Of a stretch of DNA of 64,000 nt, positions 1 through 8,648 are shown piece after piece. This stretch comes from Bacillus sp. BA3. Its GTDB lineage: Bacteria > Bacillota > Bacilli > Bacillales > DSM-1321. Both the position numbers and the translations under genes were made by a program. The stretch is taken from contig PIZR01000004.1 of assembly GCA_002835675.1 (NCBI GenBank), positions 25,381-89,380 of the forward strand. Reading direction: 5' to 3'. The stretch's first letter is position 1. Each line of letters starts with the position of its first letter. The notes beneath the pieces were generated by a model. That model made no database searches. It was not told the origin of the DNA and saw only the letters and a list, made by a program, of their open reading frames with translations.

Positions 1-1072
1 ATGCCGTTCTTCCGCCACCAAATTTATATGTGGAGTTACCGATATATTTATAACCTGCTGTAATGGCAGAGCCTGTATTTGCACTGCTTGGTTTGCTTGA
101 TGTTTCAGTTTTACTGGCTGCAGGTTTTGCAGCAGAACTGTTTTCAGATGAATTTGAAGATGATTCACCTTTAGATGAGCTTTTTGCCGAAACTTCGCCT
201 TTAGAAGAACTTGTTGATTCTTCCCTAGAAGAGCTTGATGATCCTTCACTGGAAGAATTTGAAGAACTCACTTCTTCAGCAGCACGGTCAAGATCTGCTT
301 TCTCTGCTGCTTTACGTTCTTCCTCTTTTTTGATATTTTCACGGATGGATGCTATTTGTGCTTCTAAACCGGCATCTTTATTCTCTAAAGATTGTTTTAG
401 TGCTTCTGTTTCCGATTCCTTCTTTACAATCTTAGCCTTCATGTTGACAGTTTCAGCTTTTTGATCTTTAATTTGGGATTGCATGCCTTTAAGCTCTACT
501 TCCATATCCTTAAGGCTTTGCAATTTTTTCTCAACAGTCGCTTGTTTTTTCTCTAAGTCAGCTTTATCCGCTTCCTGCTCGCTAAGAATCTGTTGGTCAG
601 CTTCCACGATAGTGGCTACCGCTCCAACACGATTAACGAATTCACCAAAGCTTTTAGAGCCTAAAACAACTTCTAGGTACTCAACGTCCCCGCCGCTCTC
701 TTGGAATGAAAGCGCGCGCTCTTTCAAGACTTCCTCGCGTTTTGCGATTCTTTCTTCCAACGCTTTAATTTCTTTCTTTAAAGATTCTATGTCTTTTTCG
801 GTGTCTTTAATTTCTTGTTTAGTATCTTTGATTTTTTGATCATTTTCTTTCATTGCCGATTCGATCTGGTCAATTTGGGCATTCATTTTCGATTGTTCTT
901 TTTTCAATTGCTGAATAACTTGTTCTGCCTCTGAAATATCTGATTGTATTCCTGTGCGTTGCGATTGAATATCCGTGATAGATTCAGCTTTTACAGACGG
1001 TATGGCAAAAGCGCTTCCTAATCCAAGCATAATTGTCGTGTTCAATACGATAAGTTTTTTCTTCAAACTCAT
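1..1072 (-). CDS. cwlO: CwlO-type peptidoglycan DL-endopeptidase, C-terminus cut by window edge
   Basis: Secreted cell-wall hydrolase. The frame is open from ATG 1072 to the window edge (357 codons). It shows an N-terminal signal peptide ending near SVKA, then about 220 residues of heptad-rich coiled coil (QxxIxxLKKE-type repeats). A segment reading QESGG...YLEVVLGSKSFGEFVNR closely follows B. subtilis CwlO. Next comes a Ser/Lys-rich linker of about 70 residues. The visible end is YKFGGGRTA, which in CwlO is the start of the NlpC/P60 catalytic domain, so the Cys/His dyad lies outside the window. GGGG/GGAGG motifs sit just before the ATG. In B. subtilis CwlO is activated by FtsEX and needed for elongation; the same role here is inferred from similarity. 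Confidence 0.9.
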   Translation of the reverse strand, partial: MSLKKKLIVLNTTIMLGLGSAFAIPSVKAESITDIQSQRTGIQSDISEAEQVIQQLKKEQSKMNAQIDQIESAMKENDQKIKDTKQEIKDTEKDIESLKKEIKALEERIAKREEVLKERALSFQESGGDVEYLEVVLGSKSFGEFVNRVGAVATIVEADQQILSEQEADKADLEKKQATVEKKLQSLKDMEVELKGMQSQIKDQKAETVNMKAKIVKKESETEALKQSLENKDAGLEAQIASIRENIKKEEERKAAEKADLDRAAEEVSSSNSSSEGSSSSSREESTSSSKGEVSAKSSSKGESSSNSSENSSAAKPAASKTETSSKPSSANTGSAITAGYKYIGNSTYKFGGGRTA

Positions 1073-1410
1073 TTCCCCTGCTTTCCTCCCCTTGCATTTC
1101 CATCGACCCATTTCTTTTTCTCTATGAAAAATGATTAGTCAAAATAAATTGCTGGGAACTCTTCTCTATTTTTTTTACTCTTTATGTAATCTTCTAAGGT
1201 TGAGATAATATTAAATACATTTCTTAAACTCTACTATGTTTTCATCTAAGTCGTAGTATATCATCAGATTTTGTCAAATGCGTAATAACAATATTACAAT
1301 TATATTTCAATTTTAACATTAAACATAAAAATTCGACTTTTCCACGAGATAAAACATCCAATATCTTACATAATCACCTTCGTATTCTGATGCAAGACTT
1401 TCTATCTAGT
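1073..1410. other. AT-rich upstream region of cwlO
   Basis: No gene is visible in these 338 bases. On the minus strand a TTGACA hexamer lies at 1277-1272, with no convincing -10 at standard spacing. TGTWAT-like words typical of WalR sites occur (1298-1293, 1290-1285, 1318-1313), but not as the pair spaced by five bases that defines a WalR box. The region is very A/T rich and probably holds the cwlO promoter and a long 5' leader. Confidence 0.4.
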
Positions 1411-1538
1411 GTTTAGCACCAAGGGACCATAGACTATTGGCAGGCAAAAACTCACCAACTGTGAATGCACGGTAGCCCTTTTGGAACAGATTGCAGCTCA
1501 TTTACCCTTCATACGGGAAGGGCTGCTAGCATTCACCA
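1411..1538. other. Highly structured intergenic segment, possible small RNA or leader RNA
   Basis: This stretch between the cys operon terminator and cwlO holds nested inverted repeats. The outer pair is GTGAATGC/GCATTCAC (1530-1537 with 1461-1468). Inside it GCAGC pairs with GCTGC, and a CCCTTC/GAAGGG hairpin sits at the centre (1505-1520). On the plus strand it runs straight into a terminator hairpin (1541-1564). On the minus strand it would be a distal part of the cwlO leader. I matched it against remembered motifs of the S-box, T-box and ydaO RNAs and none fits. Function and strand are unknown. Confidence 0.4.
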
Positions 1539-1564
1539 AAAAAAACCGCTCATCAGCGGTTTTT
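1538..1564 (-). terminator. Intrinsic terminator of the sulfate transporter operon
   Basis: An AACCGCT/AGCGGTT stem with a CATC loop is followed on the minus strand by eight T. It lies 22 bases after the cysA stop. The plus-strand side also has five T, so it may work in both directions. Confidence 0.85.
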
Positions 1565-1585
1565 CCGTCAATATTCGACCCATCC

Positions 1586-2650
1586 TTAAATTCCAGCCAT
1601 AAAGTCGACAAATACTTTCAATTCTTTCGGTCGGACGAATACCCTTTCTCCTTTGCTTATTTCCAGATTCATATATTGTTCTTTCGTCAGTTCGATTTCC
1701 AGCGGTTCGTTTGTATCCTGACGAATGACTTCTATCCGGACGATGGGGCCAATTGTATGAATGTGGTCAATTATGGATGCGATCGAATCCTTTTCCGTTG
1801 GTTCTCTTTCCATGATAAAGTTATGCGCCCTTACATAACCAGTTCCCGCTCCATCTTCACTGTCCGGGGCATTCATTTCCACATTCCCAGTTACCAATTT
1901 CCCTTGGTGAACGTTGCCCTTGAAAAGATTGACACTGCCAAGAAAATCATAAACGAATGGATTTTCCGGGTGATCATAAACTTCTTCCGGAGTTCCAATC
2001 TGTTCAATTTTCCCTTCATTCATGATAACGACCCGATCAGCAACATCCATCGCCTCTTCCTGATCATGCGTCACGAATACACTTGTAACATTGAATTCAT
2101 CATGAAGTCTTCTTAGCCAACGCCGAAGTTCTTTGCGAACCTTGGCATCCAATGCCCCGAATGGTTCATCAAGCAAGAGGATATTCGGTTCAACGGCAAG
2201 TGCCCTTGCCAAAGCGACACGCTGGCGCTGGCCGCCTGATAATTGCGATGGATAACGATCTTTATATCCTTCCAGCTTGACGAGTTGAAGCAATTCGGTA
2301 ACCTTTTGTGCAATAACTTCTTTACTCGGCCTTATTTTTCTAGGCCGGACCTTTAATCCATAGGCAATATTATCAAAAATGGTCATATTGCGAAAAAGGG
2401 CATAATGCTGAAAGACGAAACCCACATTTCGATCTTTTACATGTTTATGCGTGTAATTCTCTTCATTAAAAAGGATCTTTCCGTTCTCAGCCTGTTCAAG
2501 ACCCGCGATGATACGCAGTAATGACGTTTTTCCCGATCCTGAAGGGCCAAGCAGGGCTACAAGTTCACCGCTCTTTATTTCCAGATCGATGTTCCGGAGT
2601 GCTTGATAGGACCCGTAATATTTTGTAACATTTTCAATGATGATACTCAT
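1586..2650 (-). CDS. cysA: Sulfate/thiosulfate ABC transporter ATP-binding protein CysA
   Basis: ATPase of the sulfate importer, on the cytoplasmic face of the membrane. Walker A GPSGSGKT is at residues 35-42, the LSGGQRQR signature at 137-144, and Walker B ILLLDEP at 157-163. The H-loop motif [12 protein letters not shown] follows. A C-terminal extension of about 110 residues matches the TOBE-type regulatory tail of CysA proteins. At 354 aa the length is normal. It is the last gene of sbp-cysT-cysW-cysA, 10 bases after cysW, with an AGGAGG site before ATG 2650. Sulfate rather than molybdate specificity is inferred from the sbp and CysT/CysW neighbours. Confidence 0.95.
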   Translation of the reverse strand: MSIIIENVTKYYGSYQALRNIDLEIKSGELVALLGPSGSGKTSLLRIIAGLEQAENGKILFNEENYTHKHVKDRNVGFVFQHYALFRNMTIFDNIAYGLKVRPRKIRPSKEVIAQKVTELLQLVKLEGYKDRYPSQLSGGQRQRVALARALAVEPNILLLDEPFGALDAKVRKELRRWLRRLHDEFNVTSVFVTHDQEEAMDVADRVVIMNEGKIEQIGTPEEVYDHPENPFVYDFLGSVNLFKGNVHQGKLVTGNVEMNAPDSEDGAGTGYVRAHNFIMEREPTEKDSIASIIDHIHTIGPIVRIEVIRQDTNEPLEIELTKEQYMNLEISKGERVFVRPKELKVFVDFMAGI

Positions 2651-2660
2651 TTCATTCCTC

Positions 2661-3545
2661 CTATCTCGCTTTGGTTGATTTAAAGTCAGTTTTCCACTCT
2701 ATGAAGCTCTTAATTATCAAGGTTATGATTGCAAAAATGGACATCAGGGATGCAACGGCAAAAGCGGCCGAAAATTGATATTCATTGTATAAGATTTCAA
2801 TATGTAGCGGCATCGTATTGGTCATGCCACGTATATGGCCCGATACGACCGATACAGCTCCAAACTCCCCGATTATCCTTGCATTGCAAAGGATGACCCC
2901 ATATAGAAGTCCCCATTTTATATTGGGAAGCGTCACATACCAAAATGTCTTAAACCCTCCCGCACCCAGCGTGAGTGATGCCTCTTCTTCAGACGTCCCC
3001 TGGTTTTGCATGAGCGGGATCAATTCGCGCGCAATGAATGGGAAGGTAATGAAAATGGAGGCAATGACAATCCCTGGTATTGAAAAGATCACTTTAATGT
3101 CAAGAGATTGCAGCAGTGGACCAAGTGTTCCATGCAAGCCGAACAGAAGGACAAAAATCAACCCGGCAATGACGGGTGAAACGGAAAAAGGCAAATCTAT
3201 CAATGTTATTAAGAAGTTTTTTCCCTTGAAATCATATTTTGTTATGGTCCAAGCGGCAACCACTCCAAATATGGCATTGAGTGGCAAGGTGATGAGAACA
3301 ACGATCAATGTTAACTTAATCGCAGCCACGGCATCAGGGTGGACAATGGCCGCAAAATAAGCTTCGGCACCTTTTTCAAAGGCTTTTACAAAGATCGCGA
3401 TTAATGGGACGACTAAAAACAAAGTGAGAAATAGCAATACAATGGATATGAGGATCCACTGTATGGATTTAGGCTCTTTAGTTGCGTTTCTCGTAGTAAT
3501 GACTGGGTGATTCGCTTTTGCAACAACTGAATTATCCTGTTCCAT
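2661..3545 (-). CDS. cysW: Sulfate ABC transporter permease CysW
   Basis: Inner-membrane permease, about 294 aa, with six predicted hydrophobic segments. An N-terminal cytoplasmic tail of about 30 residues precedes TM1. The EAA loop that contacts CysA is readable as [23 protein letters not shown] near residues 190-212, and [11 protein letters not shown] follows, typical of CysW. Two ATG codons are adjacent (3548 and 3545). The second is better spaced from AGGAGG, so I used it. It forms the heterodimeric channel with CysT encoded just upstream (8-10 base gap). Confidence 0.93.
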   Translation of the reverse strand: MEQDNSVVAKANHPVITTRNATKEPKSIQWILISIVLLFLTLFLVVPLIAIFVKAFEKGAEAYFAAIVHPDAVAAIKLTLIVVLITLPLNAIFGVVAAWTITKYDFKGKNFLITLIDLPFSVSPVIAGLIFVLLFGLHGTLGPLLQSLDIKVIFSIPGIVIASIFITFPFIARELIPLMQNQGTSEEEASLTLGAGGFKTFWYVTLPNIKWGLLYGVILCNARIIGEFGAVSVVSGHIRGMTNTMPLHIEILYNEYQFSAAFAVASLMSIFAIITLIIKSFIEWKTDFKSTKAR

Positions 3546-3555
3546 CATATCCCTC

Positions 3556-4392
3556 CTACTTCCCTGAATATCTTTTGCTGGTCCACCATTGTAAGATATT
3601 GATGGTGAATAAGATTATAAATGTAATAATGAGCATGACGGCTGCAACAGCTGTTGCACCTTCATAATCATACTGTTCAAGCTTTGTCATGATGATCAGC
3701 GGGGAAATCTCCGTTTTAAACGGCATATTTCCGGCAATGAAGACAACTGACCCATACTCTCCAAGTGCCCTCGCAAAAGAAAGTGCAAAACCCGTCAATA
3801 TCGCTGGAATCAATTCCGGGAAGATAATTTTAATGAATGTCTGCATTCGATTCGCCCCTAAAGAGGCAGATGCTTCCTCCATCCCTTTTTCGATATTTTC
3901 AAGCACCGGTTGAACCATCCGCACCACGAATGGAAGACCGATAAATATTAGGGCGATGATGATCCCTGCGGGAGTGAAAGCGACCTTAAAGCTGAAAAAT
4001 TGCCCGATCCATCCGTTCGGTGAATATAAGGTGGTCAACGTAATCCCTGCCACGGCAGTCGGGAGGGCAAAAGGCAAATCAACCAGTCCATCGATGATCC
4101 GTTTGCCGGGAAACTCATAACGAGTAAGCACCCAGGCAATTAACACACCAAAAACTGCGTTCACAAAGGCCGCAGTTAACGCTGTCATGAAACTCAATTT
4201 ATAAGAAGCGAGAACCCTTGGTTCAGTTATGGTCGCCCAAAAATCCTGGAACCCCATTGAAAATGTGTTTAGAAAAACCATCGATAACGGGATCAAAACG
4301 ATGATGGAGAGATACAGCAGCGTAAAACCCATCGTCAATCCAAAACCGGGTATGGTCCTCTTTTTCGTCTGTTTACCTTCCACTATATTCAT
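3556..4392 (-). CDS. cysT: Sulfate ABC transporter permease CysT (CysU)
   Basis: Integral membrane permease of 278 aa with six hydrophobic helices. Family landmarks are DLPFALPTAVAGITL near residue 107, the EAA loop (MEEASASLGANRMQTF) near residue 171, and ARALGEYGSVVFIAGN near residue 207. It pairs with CysW to form the sulfate channel. It lies between sbp (67-base gap) and cysW. A GAGG motif precedes ATG 4392. Assignment as CysT rather than CysW rests on the GEYGSVVFIAGN signature and gene order. Confidence 0.93.
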   Translation of the reverse strand: MNIVEGKQTKKRTIPGFGLTMGFTLLYLSIIVLIPLSMVFLNTFSMGFQDFWATITEPRVLASYKLSFMTALTAAFVNAVFGVLIAWVLTRYEFPGKRIIDGLVDLPFALPTAVAGITLTTLYSPNGWIGQFFSFKVAFTPAGIIIALIFIGLPFVVRMVQPVLENIEKGMEEASASLGANRMQTFIKIIFPELIPAILTGFALSFARALGEYGSVVFIAGNMPFKTEISPLIIMTKLEQYDYEGATAVAAVMLIITFIILFTINILQWWTSKRYSGK

Positions 4393-4459
4393 CGCTTCGC
4401 CTCAACCCTTTTTCTGATTTATGAAGGAGAAGATGTTAAAGCCATCTTCTCCTTCATGC

Positions 4460-5491
4460 TTATTGCTGTTGATAAATCTCGTCAAATGTGCCACCATCAT
4501 TAAAATGTGTTTCCTGGGCTTTTTTCCAGCCGCCAAATGTATCATCAACAGTCACCATATCGATATTGGCAAATTGATCTTCATATTCGGCAAGAACCTT
4601 CTCATCCCTCGGACGATAGAAATTTTTCGCGGCAATTTCCTGACCGGCATCCGTATAGAGGTATTCCAGGTAAGCTTCTGCCACTTCCTTTGTTCCTTTT
4701 TTCTCGACCACTTCATCGACAACAGCTACCGGTGGCTCTGCTAATATACTGATTGAAGGATTGACGATTTCATATTTGTCATCACCGAATTCTTCCAGGG
4801 TTAAATAGGCTTCATTCTCCCAAGCGATTAATACGTCACCAATTCCCCTTTCCACAAAAGTGGTCGTTGCACCGCGTGCCCCTGAATCCAGGACTTCAAC
4901 ATTCTGATAAAGTTTTTTCATGAAATCCTTCACTTTTGTTTCGTCATTATCGAAATTTTTCTCCGCATAAGCCCAGGCAGCCAGGTAATTCCACCTTGCC
5001 CCTCCGCTTGTCTTTGGATTTGGAGTAATGACGGATACATCCTTTTTAATCAGATCATCCCAATCTTTAATGCCTTTAGGATTATCCTTTTTTACCAAAA
5101 ACACAATGGTTGATGTGTATGGTGTCGAGTTCTCCGGTAAACGTTTTTGCCAGTCCTTCGCTAACAAATTACTAGCTTCATAAATGGCATCAATATCATA
5201 AGCCAATGCCAATGTAACGACATCCGCCTCCAATCCATCAATAACTGCCCTGCCCTGTTTACCAGATCCGCCATGTGATTGCTGAATCGTTACATCCTGA
5301 CCGGATTCTTCTTTCCAGTGCTTCACGAACGCTTCATTGAATTCCTGGTACAATTCCCTTGTCGGATCATATGATACATTCAAAAGCTCGACTGACTTTG
5401 ATGTCCCGCCGCCTTCCGTTTTTTCCGAGTTGCATCCCGCAAGTACACCGAATGCTAAAATCAAACTTATTAATAACATTACCTTTTTCAT
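4460..5491 (-). CDS. sbp: Sulfate-binding lipoprotein of the CysP/Sbp family
   Basis: Extracellular solute-binding protein that delivers sulfate or thiosulfate to CysTWA. A hydrophobic leader ends in the lipobox LAGC (residues 17-20), so it should be lipid-anchored. The mature part has the family motifs [20 protein letters not shown] and [13 protein letters not shown] near the N-terminus, and [15 protein letters not shown] in the middle. Length 343 aa is typical. It is the first gene of the operon. AAGGGGGA precedes ATG 5491, and a promoter and leader hairpin lie upstream. The choice between sulfate and thiosulfate preference is not possible from sequence reading. Confidence 0.93.
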   Translation of the reverse strand: MKKVMLLISLILAFGVLAGCNSEKTEGGGTSKSVELLNVSYDPTRELYQEFNEAFVKHWKEESGQDVTIQQSHGGSGKQGRAVIDGLEADVVTLALAYDIDAIYEASNLLAKDWQKRLPENSTPYTSTIVFLVKKDNPKGIKDWDDLIKKDVSVITPNPKTSGGARWNYLAAWAYAEKNFDNDETKVKDFMKKLYQNVEVLDSGARGATTTFVERGIGDVLIAWENEAYLTLEEFGDDKYEIVNPSISILAEPPVAVVDEVVEKKGTKEVAEAYLEYLYTDAGQEIAAKNFYRPRDEKVLAEYEDQFANIDMVTVDDTFGGWKKAQETHFNDGGTFDEIYQQQ

Positions 5492-5513
5492 GAGCTTCCC
5501 CCTTTTTTACAAC

Positions 5514-5563
5514 AAAAAAGGCATGCTATTTCCATTTCAATTATTCAGGAGATAGTATGCCTT
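5514..5563 (-). terminator. Terminator-like hairpin in the sbp-cysTWA leader, possible attenuator
   Basis: On the minus strand AAGGCAT-A-CTAT pairs with ATAG-C-ATGCCTT across a loop of about 20 bases, and the stem is followed at once by T6. It ends 23 bases before the sbp start codon and begins about 35-40 bases after the probable transcription start. A terminator placed inside a leader suggests attenuation of sulfate uptake. The short upstream leader leaves no room for a SAM riboswitch. Confidence 0.6.
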
Positions 5564-5601
5564 CAGTTCTCTGATCAGCAAGTATTTTTTTGTATATCAT
5601 T

Positions 5602-5633
5602 ACCATAAAGCAAAGTTAACCCAGTTGTCAACT
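5602..5633 (-). promoter_or_regulatory. Probable sigma-A promoter of the sulfate operon with palindrome over the -35
   Basis: TTGACA at 5631-5626 is followed after 18 bases by TATGGT (5607-5602), a 4/6 match to the -10. The -35 lies inside the palindrome AGTTG-T-CAACT (5623-5633), a plausible repressor site. No CymR-type box was recognised. Confidence 0.5.
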
Positions 5634-5700
5634 AGGTATTGCGTGTCCTATCATTTAAATTCATTCACATTTTGCAAGTTTAAGAATTCCATCACATGAA

Positions 5701-5736
5701 AAGGGCTCGATCCAACGGGGAGATCGAGCCCTTTTT
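5701..5736 (-). terminator. Terminator after the kynurenine operon
   Basis: A GGGCTCGATC/GATCGAGCCC perfect 10-bp stem stands 9 bases downstream of the NadD-like stop. On the minus strand the stem is followed by CCCTTTTC, so the T-run is short. On the plus strand T5 follows. Confidence 0.75.
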
Positions 5737-5744
5737 AATACTTA

Positions 5745-6398
5745 TTATGAATCTGATGCTTTTTGATACAGCCTATTGTCCAAGATATACTGATAACACT
5801 GATCAGGCAGTAAATACCTTGGTTCCCCGCCCATCGCGAATTCATCCCTTATATATGTAGAACTGATTTCCATGGAAAGGCCTTTATCAATAAGGTGAAA
5901 TGTATTTCCATCATCATAATTCCTTAGCAATGGACTTTTGGATATGATTTTCAGCATATCGATCCCATCCCGTGCCATGACGATGAATTTATGATTTGCA
6001 ATCAGTTTTTCCCTGAATTTCCATCGTAAGTGTACCGGCAGCTCCTGATTATCAATATCTTCAAGTAAATCTGCACCCATTATGAAGTAAACTTCGTCCT
6101 TTGGAAATCGTGATTTAAAATATTCCATCGTATACCAAGTATATTGTTTACTCGTCCCGGCACGTTCATTAATTTCATAATCACTGACTTCGAATAACGG
6201 GTTGCCCCCTATTGCCAGCTTGAGCATTTCCCAACGGTGTTCATTGCTCGTTTTCATCTGTTTATCGATACGGCCATTTGAGCAAGGTAAAAAAATCACC
6301 TTGTCTAGCTTAGCACGATGCGCAATGGTGGATGCTGTCCATAAATGCACGTTCGTGACCGGATCGAAGGAAGATCCATAAACTCCAATTTTGCCCAT
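5745..6398 (-). CDS. NadD-family nucleotide adenylyltransferase, paralog in kynurenine operon
   Basis: Nucleotidyltransferase of the nicotinate-nucleotide adenylyltransferase superfamily, 217 aa. The N-terminal motif is GSSFDPVTNVHL; the usual NadD H-x-G-H is here T-N-V-H, closer to the CoaD TNGH form but with V for G. The C-terminal family motif ISSTYIR is present. I start it at ATG 6398 because GGGGGGA lies 8 bases upstream; a longer ORF would begin inside kynA. It follows kynA by 23 bases as the last gene of the operon. Its presence beside tryptophan catabolism suggests a link to NAD or a related dinucleotide, but the altered motif leaves the substrate open. Confidence 0.8.
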   Translation of the reverse strand: MGKIGVYGSSFDPVTNVHLWTASTIAHRAKLDKVIFLPCSNGRIDKQMKTSNEHRWEMLKLAIGGNPLFEVSDYEINERAGTSKQYTWYTMEYFKSRFPKDEVYFIMGADLLEDIDNQELPVHLRWKFREKLIANHKFIVMARDGIDMLKIISKSPLLRNYDDGNTFHLIDKGLSMEISSTYIRDEFAMGGEPRYLLPDQCYQYILDNRLYQKASDS

Positions 6399-6421
6399 CC
6401 TGATATCCCCCCAGTCAAAGC

Positions 6422-7267
6422 TTACAGTTTGGTCCTTAATGTCCAAAGCTCAGGAAAAAATGGCTGTTCGACCACTTTCTTCAGATAACTTACACCTGAC
6501 GATCCGCCAGTTCCCTTTTTATTACCGATGATCCGTTCTACAGTACTCATATGATTGAATCTCCAGAATTGTTGTTGACTTCCAATATCAACGAGTTTTT
6601 CGGCCAGCTCATACAAATCCCAGTAGTTATGCACATCGCGGTAAACGGTCAGCCATGCTTTTTCAACACTTGCATTTTCCTGATAAATTAAAGACCAATC
6701 CCTCTTCAGGACCGATTGATCAATGGGAAGCCCCCTTGCAGCCAAAGCACCTAAAGCCGCATCATAAATACTTGGTTTATTCAAGGCTGCCATCATCGAC
6801 TCATAAAGCTCGGGCTGATGACGGAAAACGGCCAATATTTGCGAATTCTTTTGACCCATCGCAAATTCTATCAACCTGTTCTGAAATGATTGAAACCCTG
6901 AAGAGTTTCCTAGTTTCTCCCGGAATTCCATATAATCGGATGGCGTCAAGGTCGAAAGCACATTCCAAGATTGAACTAGTTGCTGTTGGATCCTGGCCAC
7001 TCTGGATAGCATCTTAAAGGAAGGCTCCAAATGTCCTGCCTCAATATGATCAGTTGCCGCAGTCAATTCATGGATTATCAATTTCATCCACAATTCACTT
7101 GTTTGGTGAATGATGATGAACAGCATTTCATCGTGATGGCCGGAAAGTCGATGCTGACTTGATAAAATTTGATTTAAATGCAGATAGTCCCCATAGGACA
7201 TATCTTTTTCAAAATCAGTTACCATACTTTCTTCCAAACGATGTTCATCTCTTGGACCCTTATCCAT
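6422..7267 (-). CDS. kynA: Tryptophan 2,3-dioxygenase
   Basis: Haem enzyme that opens the indole ring of L-tryptophan to N-formylkynurenine, the first step of the kynurenine route. Family motifs are present: YGDYLHLNQIL near residue 25, HDEMLFIIIHQTSELWMKL near residue 45, and SGFQSFQNRLIEF in the middle. The haem-ligand segment QQQFWRFNHMSTVERIIG and the GTGGSSGVSYLK substrate loop lie near the C-terminus. I chose ATG 7267 (281 aa, the usual length) behind AGAGGG rather than a longer ORF that would overlap the permease gene. It lies 17 bases after the permease stop. Confidence 0.95.
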   Translation of the reverse strand: MDKGPRDEHRLEESMVTDFEKDMSYGDYLHLNQILSSQHRLSGHHDEMLFIIIHQTSELWMKLIIHELTAATDHIEAGHLEPSFKMLSRVARIQQQLVQSWNVLSTLTPSDYMEFREKLGNSSGFQSFQNRLIEFAMGQKNSQILAVFRHQPELYESMMAALNKPSIYDAALGALAARGLPIDQSVLKRDWSLIYQENASVEKAWLTVYRDVHNYWDLYELAEKLVDIGSQQQFWRFNHMSTVERIIGNKKGTGGSSGVSYLKKVVEQPFFPELWTLRTKL

Positions 7268-7284
7268 ACTATCCCTCTTTCCCT

Positions 7285-8634
7285 TTACTTTCTTTTGAAT
7301 TTCGACATCAAAAAATAAATGATGCAAAGAAAGATCAGCCAAGGAACCCCGAACTGGAGCACGATTTTAAATGGGCCAGTGAACCAGGTAGATACCGTCA
7401 AAGCAAACAAAAGTAATGCACCAAGAATCGTTAGATATGGAAATCCATACATTTTAACCGGTAATTTGCGGCCACCTGATTTCTCCCATCTCTTCCTGAA
7501 ATATAAATGGGAAATGAACACCATGAACCAGGTTAAAATGGCTCCGAACATTGATATCCCCATCATGAATGCATATGAAGTATCCGGAAGCAGGACCTTT
7601 ACTCCTGCAGCAAGAAATATTCCTAAAGTGGATATGAGAAGTGCCCTTACCGGGACACCTTTCCTGCTCACTTTTTGAAATAGGGCTGGAGCCTGCTTTT
7701 GCTCGGATAACGAAAATATCATTCTGGTGGAGGCATATAATTGACTATTCATAGCGGATAAAGCAGCGGTTAAAATAATGAAATTCATTATTCCCGATGC
7801 CCCGGGAACATTCAGGATTTCCATTACCTTAACAAATGGGCTTTTGTCAATACCGGCAGATTGCCAGGGAACAATCATTAACATGATCCCGATAGTCAGT
7901 ACATAAAAAGTGGCAAGCCTGAAGACAGTAGCCTTCAAAGCTTTAGGGACGGCTATATCCGGATCCTTTGCTTCTCCCGCCGTCACCGCAATCAACTCAG
8001 TTCCTAAAAAGCTGAAGAGCGAAATGAATATGGCGACCCAGAGCCCCCAAAAGCCGAAAGGCATAAAACCTCCATCATTGGCATAGTTCTCTACACCGAT
8101 CCCGCTTGAAGGTCCTGCGCCAATCACCACATAGGCGCCAAGTAGAATGAATATGACAATGGCGCTTATCTTGATCATTGAAAATACATACTCAAAATTC
8201 CCGAATGTATTGACACTCGTCGCATTTACATAGATTAGCAGTGCAGCAAAAAGGAAAATCCAAACACTTCCAGGTACAGCCGGGAACCAATATTTCATAT
8301 AAACAGCGATGGCACTCACTTCGACACCAATGGCAAGAACATTCGCTATCCAATATGAATACCTCACAACAAAACCCGCAAATGGACTTATATATTTTTC
8401 AGCAATGGTACCAAAGGATCCCGATGTTGGATAGGCTACAGTCATTTCCGCCAAACAGCCCATCAGCAGAAGGACAATGAATGCACCTATTGCATAGCTG
8501 ATAAGTACACTTGGACCTGCCGTTGAAATCGCAAGGCCGCTACCCAAGAATAACCCGGTGCCAATTGCACATCCCATGGCTATCATGGTGATTTGATTCG
8601 ATGATAATTCACGATGCAGTTTATTTTTCTCCAT
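7285..8634 (-). CDS. APC-family amino acid permease, probable tryptophan or kynurenine transporter
   Basis: A 449-aa membrane protein with about 12 hydrophobic helices, of the amino acid-polyamine-organocation superfamily. The N-terminal hallmark is HRELSSNQITMIAMGCAIGTGLFLGSG (TM1 with the GxGLF substrate-binding turn), and TM6 has SFLGTELIAVTAGEAKDP. It lies between kynU and kynA, 14-18 bases from each, so it is almost certainly co-transcribed with them. The neighbours suggest uptake of tryptophan or export/import of kynurenine or anthranilate. Family membership is firm; substrate is inferred from context only. Confidence 0.85.
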   Translation of the reverse strand: MEKNKLHRELSSNQITMIAMGCAIGTGLFLGSGLAISTAGPSVLISYAIGAFIVLLLMGCLAEMTVAYPTSGSFGTIAEKYISPFAGFVVRYSYWIANVLAIGVEVSAIAVYMKYWFPAVPGSVWIFLFAALLIYVNATSVNTFGNFEYVFSMIKISAIVIFILLGAYVVIGAGPSSGIGVENYANDGGFMPFGFWGLWVAIFISLFSFLGTELIAVTAGEAKDPDIAVPKALKATVFRLATFYVLTIGIMLMIVPWQSAGIDKSPFVKVMEILNVPGASGIMNFIILTAALSAMNSQLYASTRMIFSLSEQKQAPALFQKVSRKGVPVRALLISTLGIFLAAGVKVLLPDTSYAFMMGISMFGAILTWFMVFISHLYFRKRWEKSGGRKLPVKMYGFPYLTILGALLLFALTVSTWFTGPFKIVLQFGVPWLIFLCIIYFLMSKFKRK

Positions 8635-8648
8635 ATGTTGCTCCCATT

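Noticed and set aside
1073-1410. WalR boxes upstream of cwlO
   Set aside because: TGTWAT-like words are present but never in the required pair with five-base spacing; A/T-rich sequence yields them by chance.
1481-2116. 211-codon plus-strand ORF opposite cysA
   Set aside because: It is the antisense shadow of the well-supported cysA gene.
5514-5740. S-box or T-box riboswitch ahead of the sulfate operon
   Set aside because: The leader from the probable start to the hairpin is only about 40 bases and shows none of the conserved S-box or T-box motifs.
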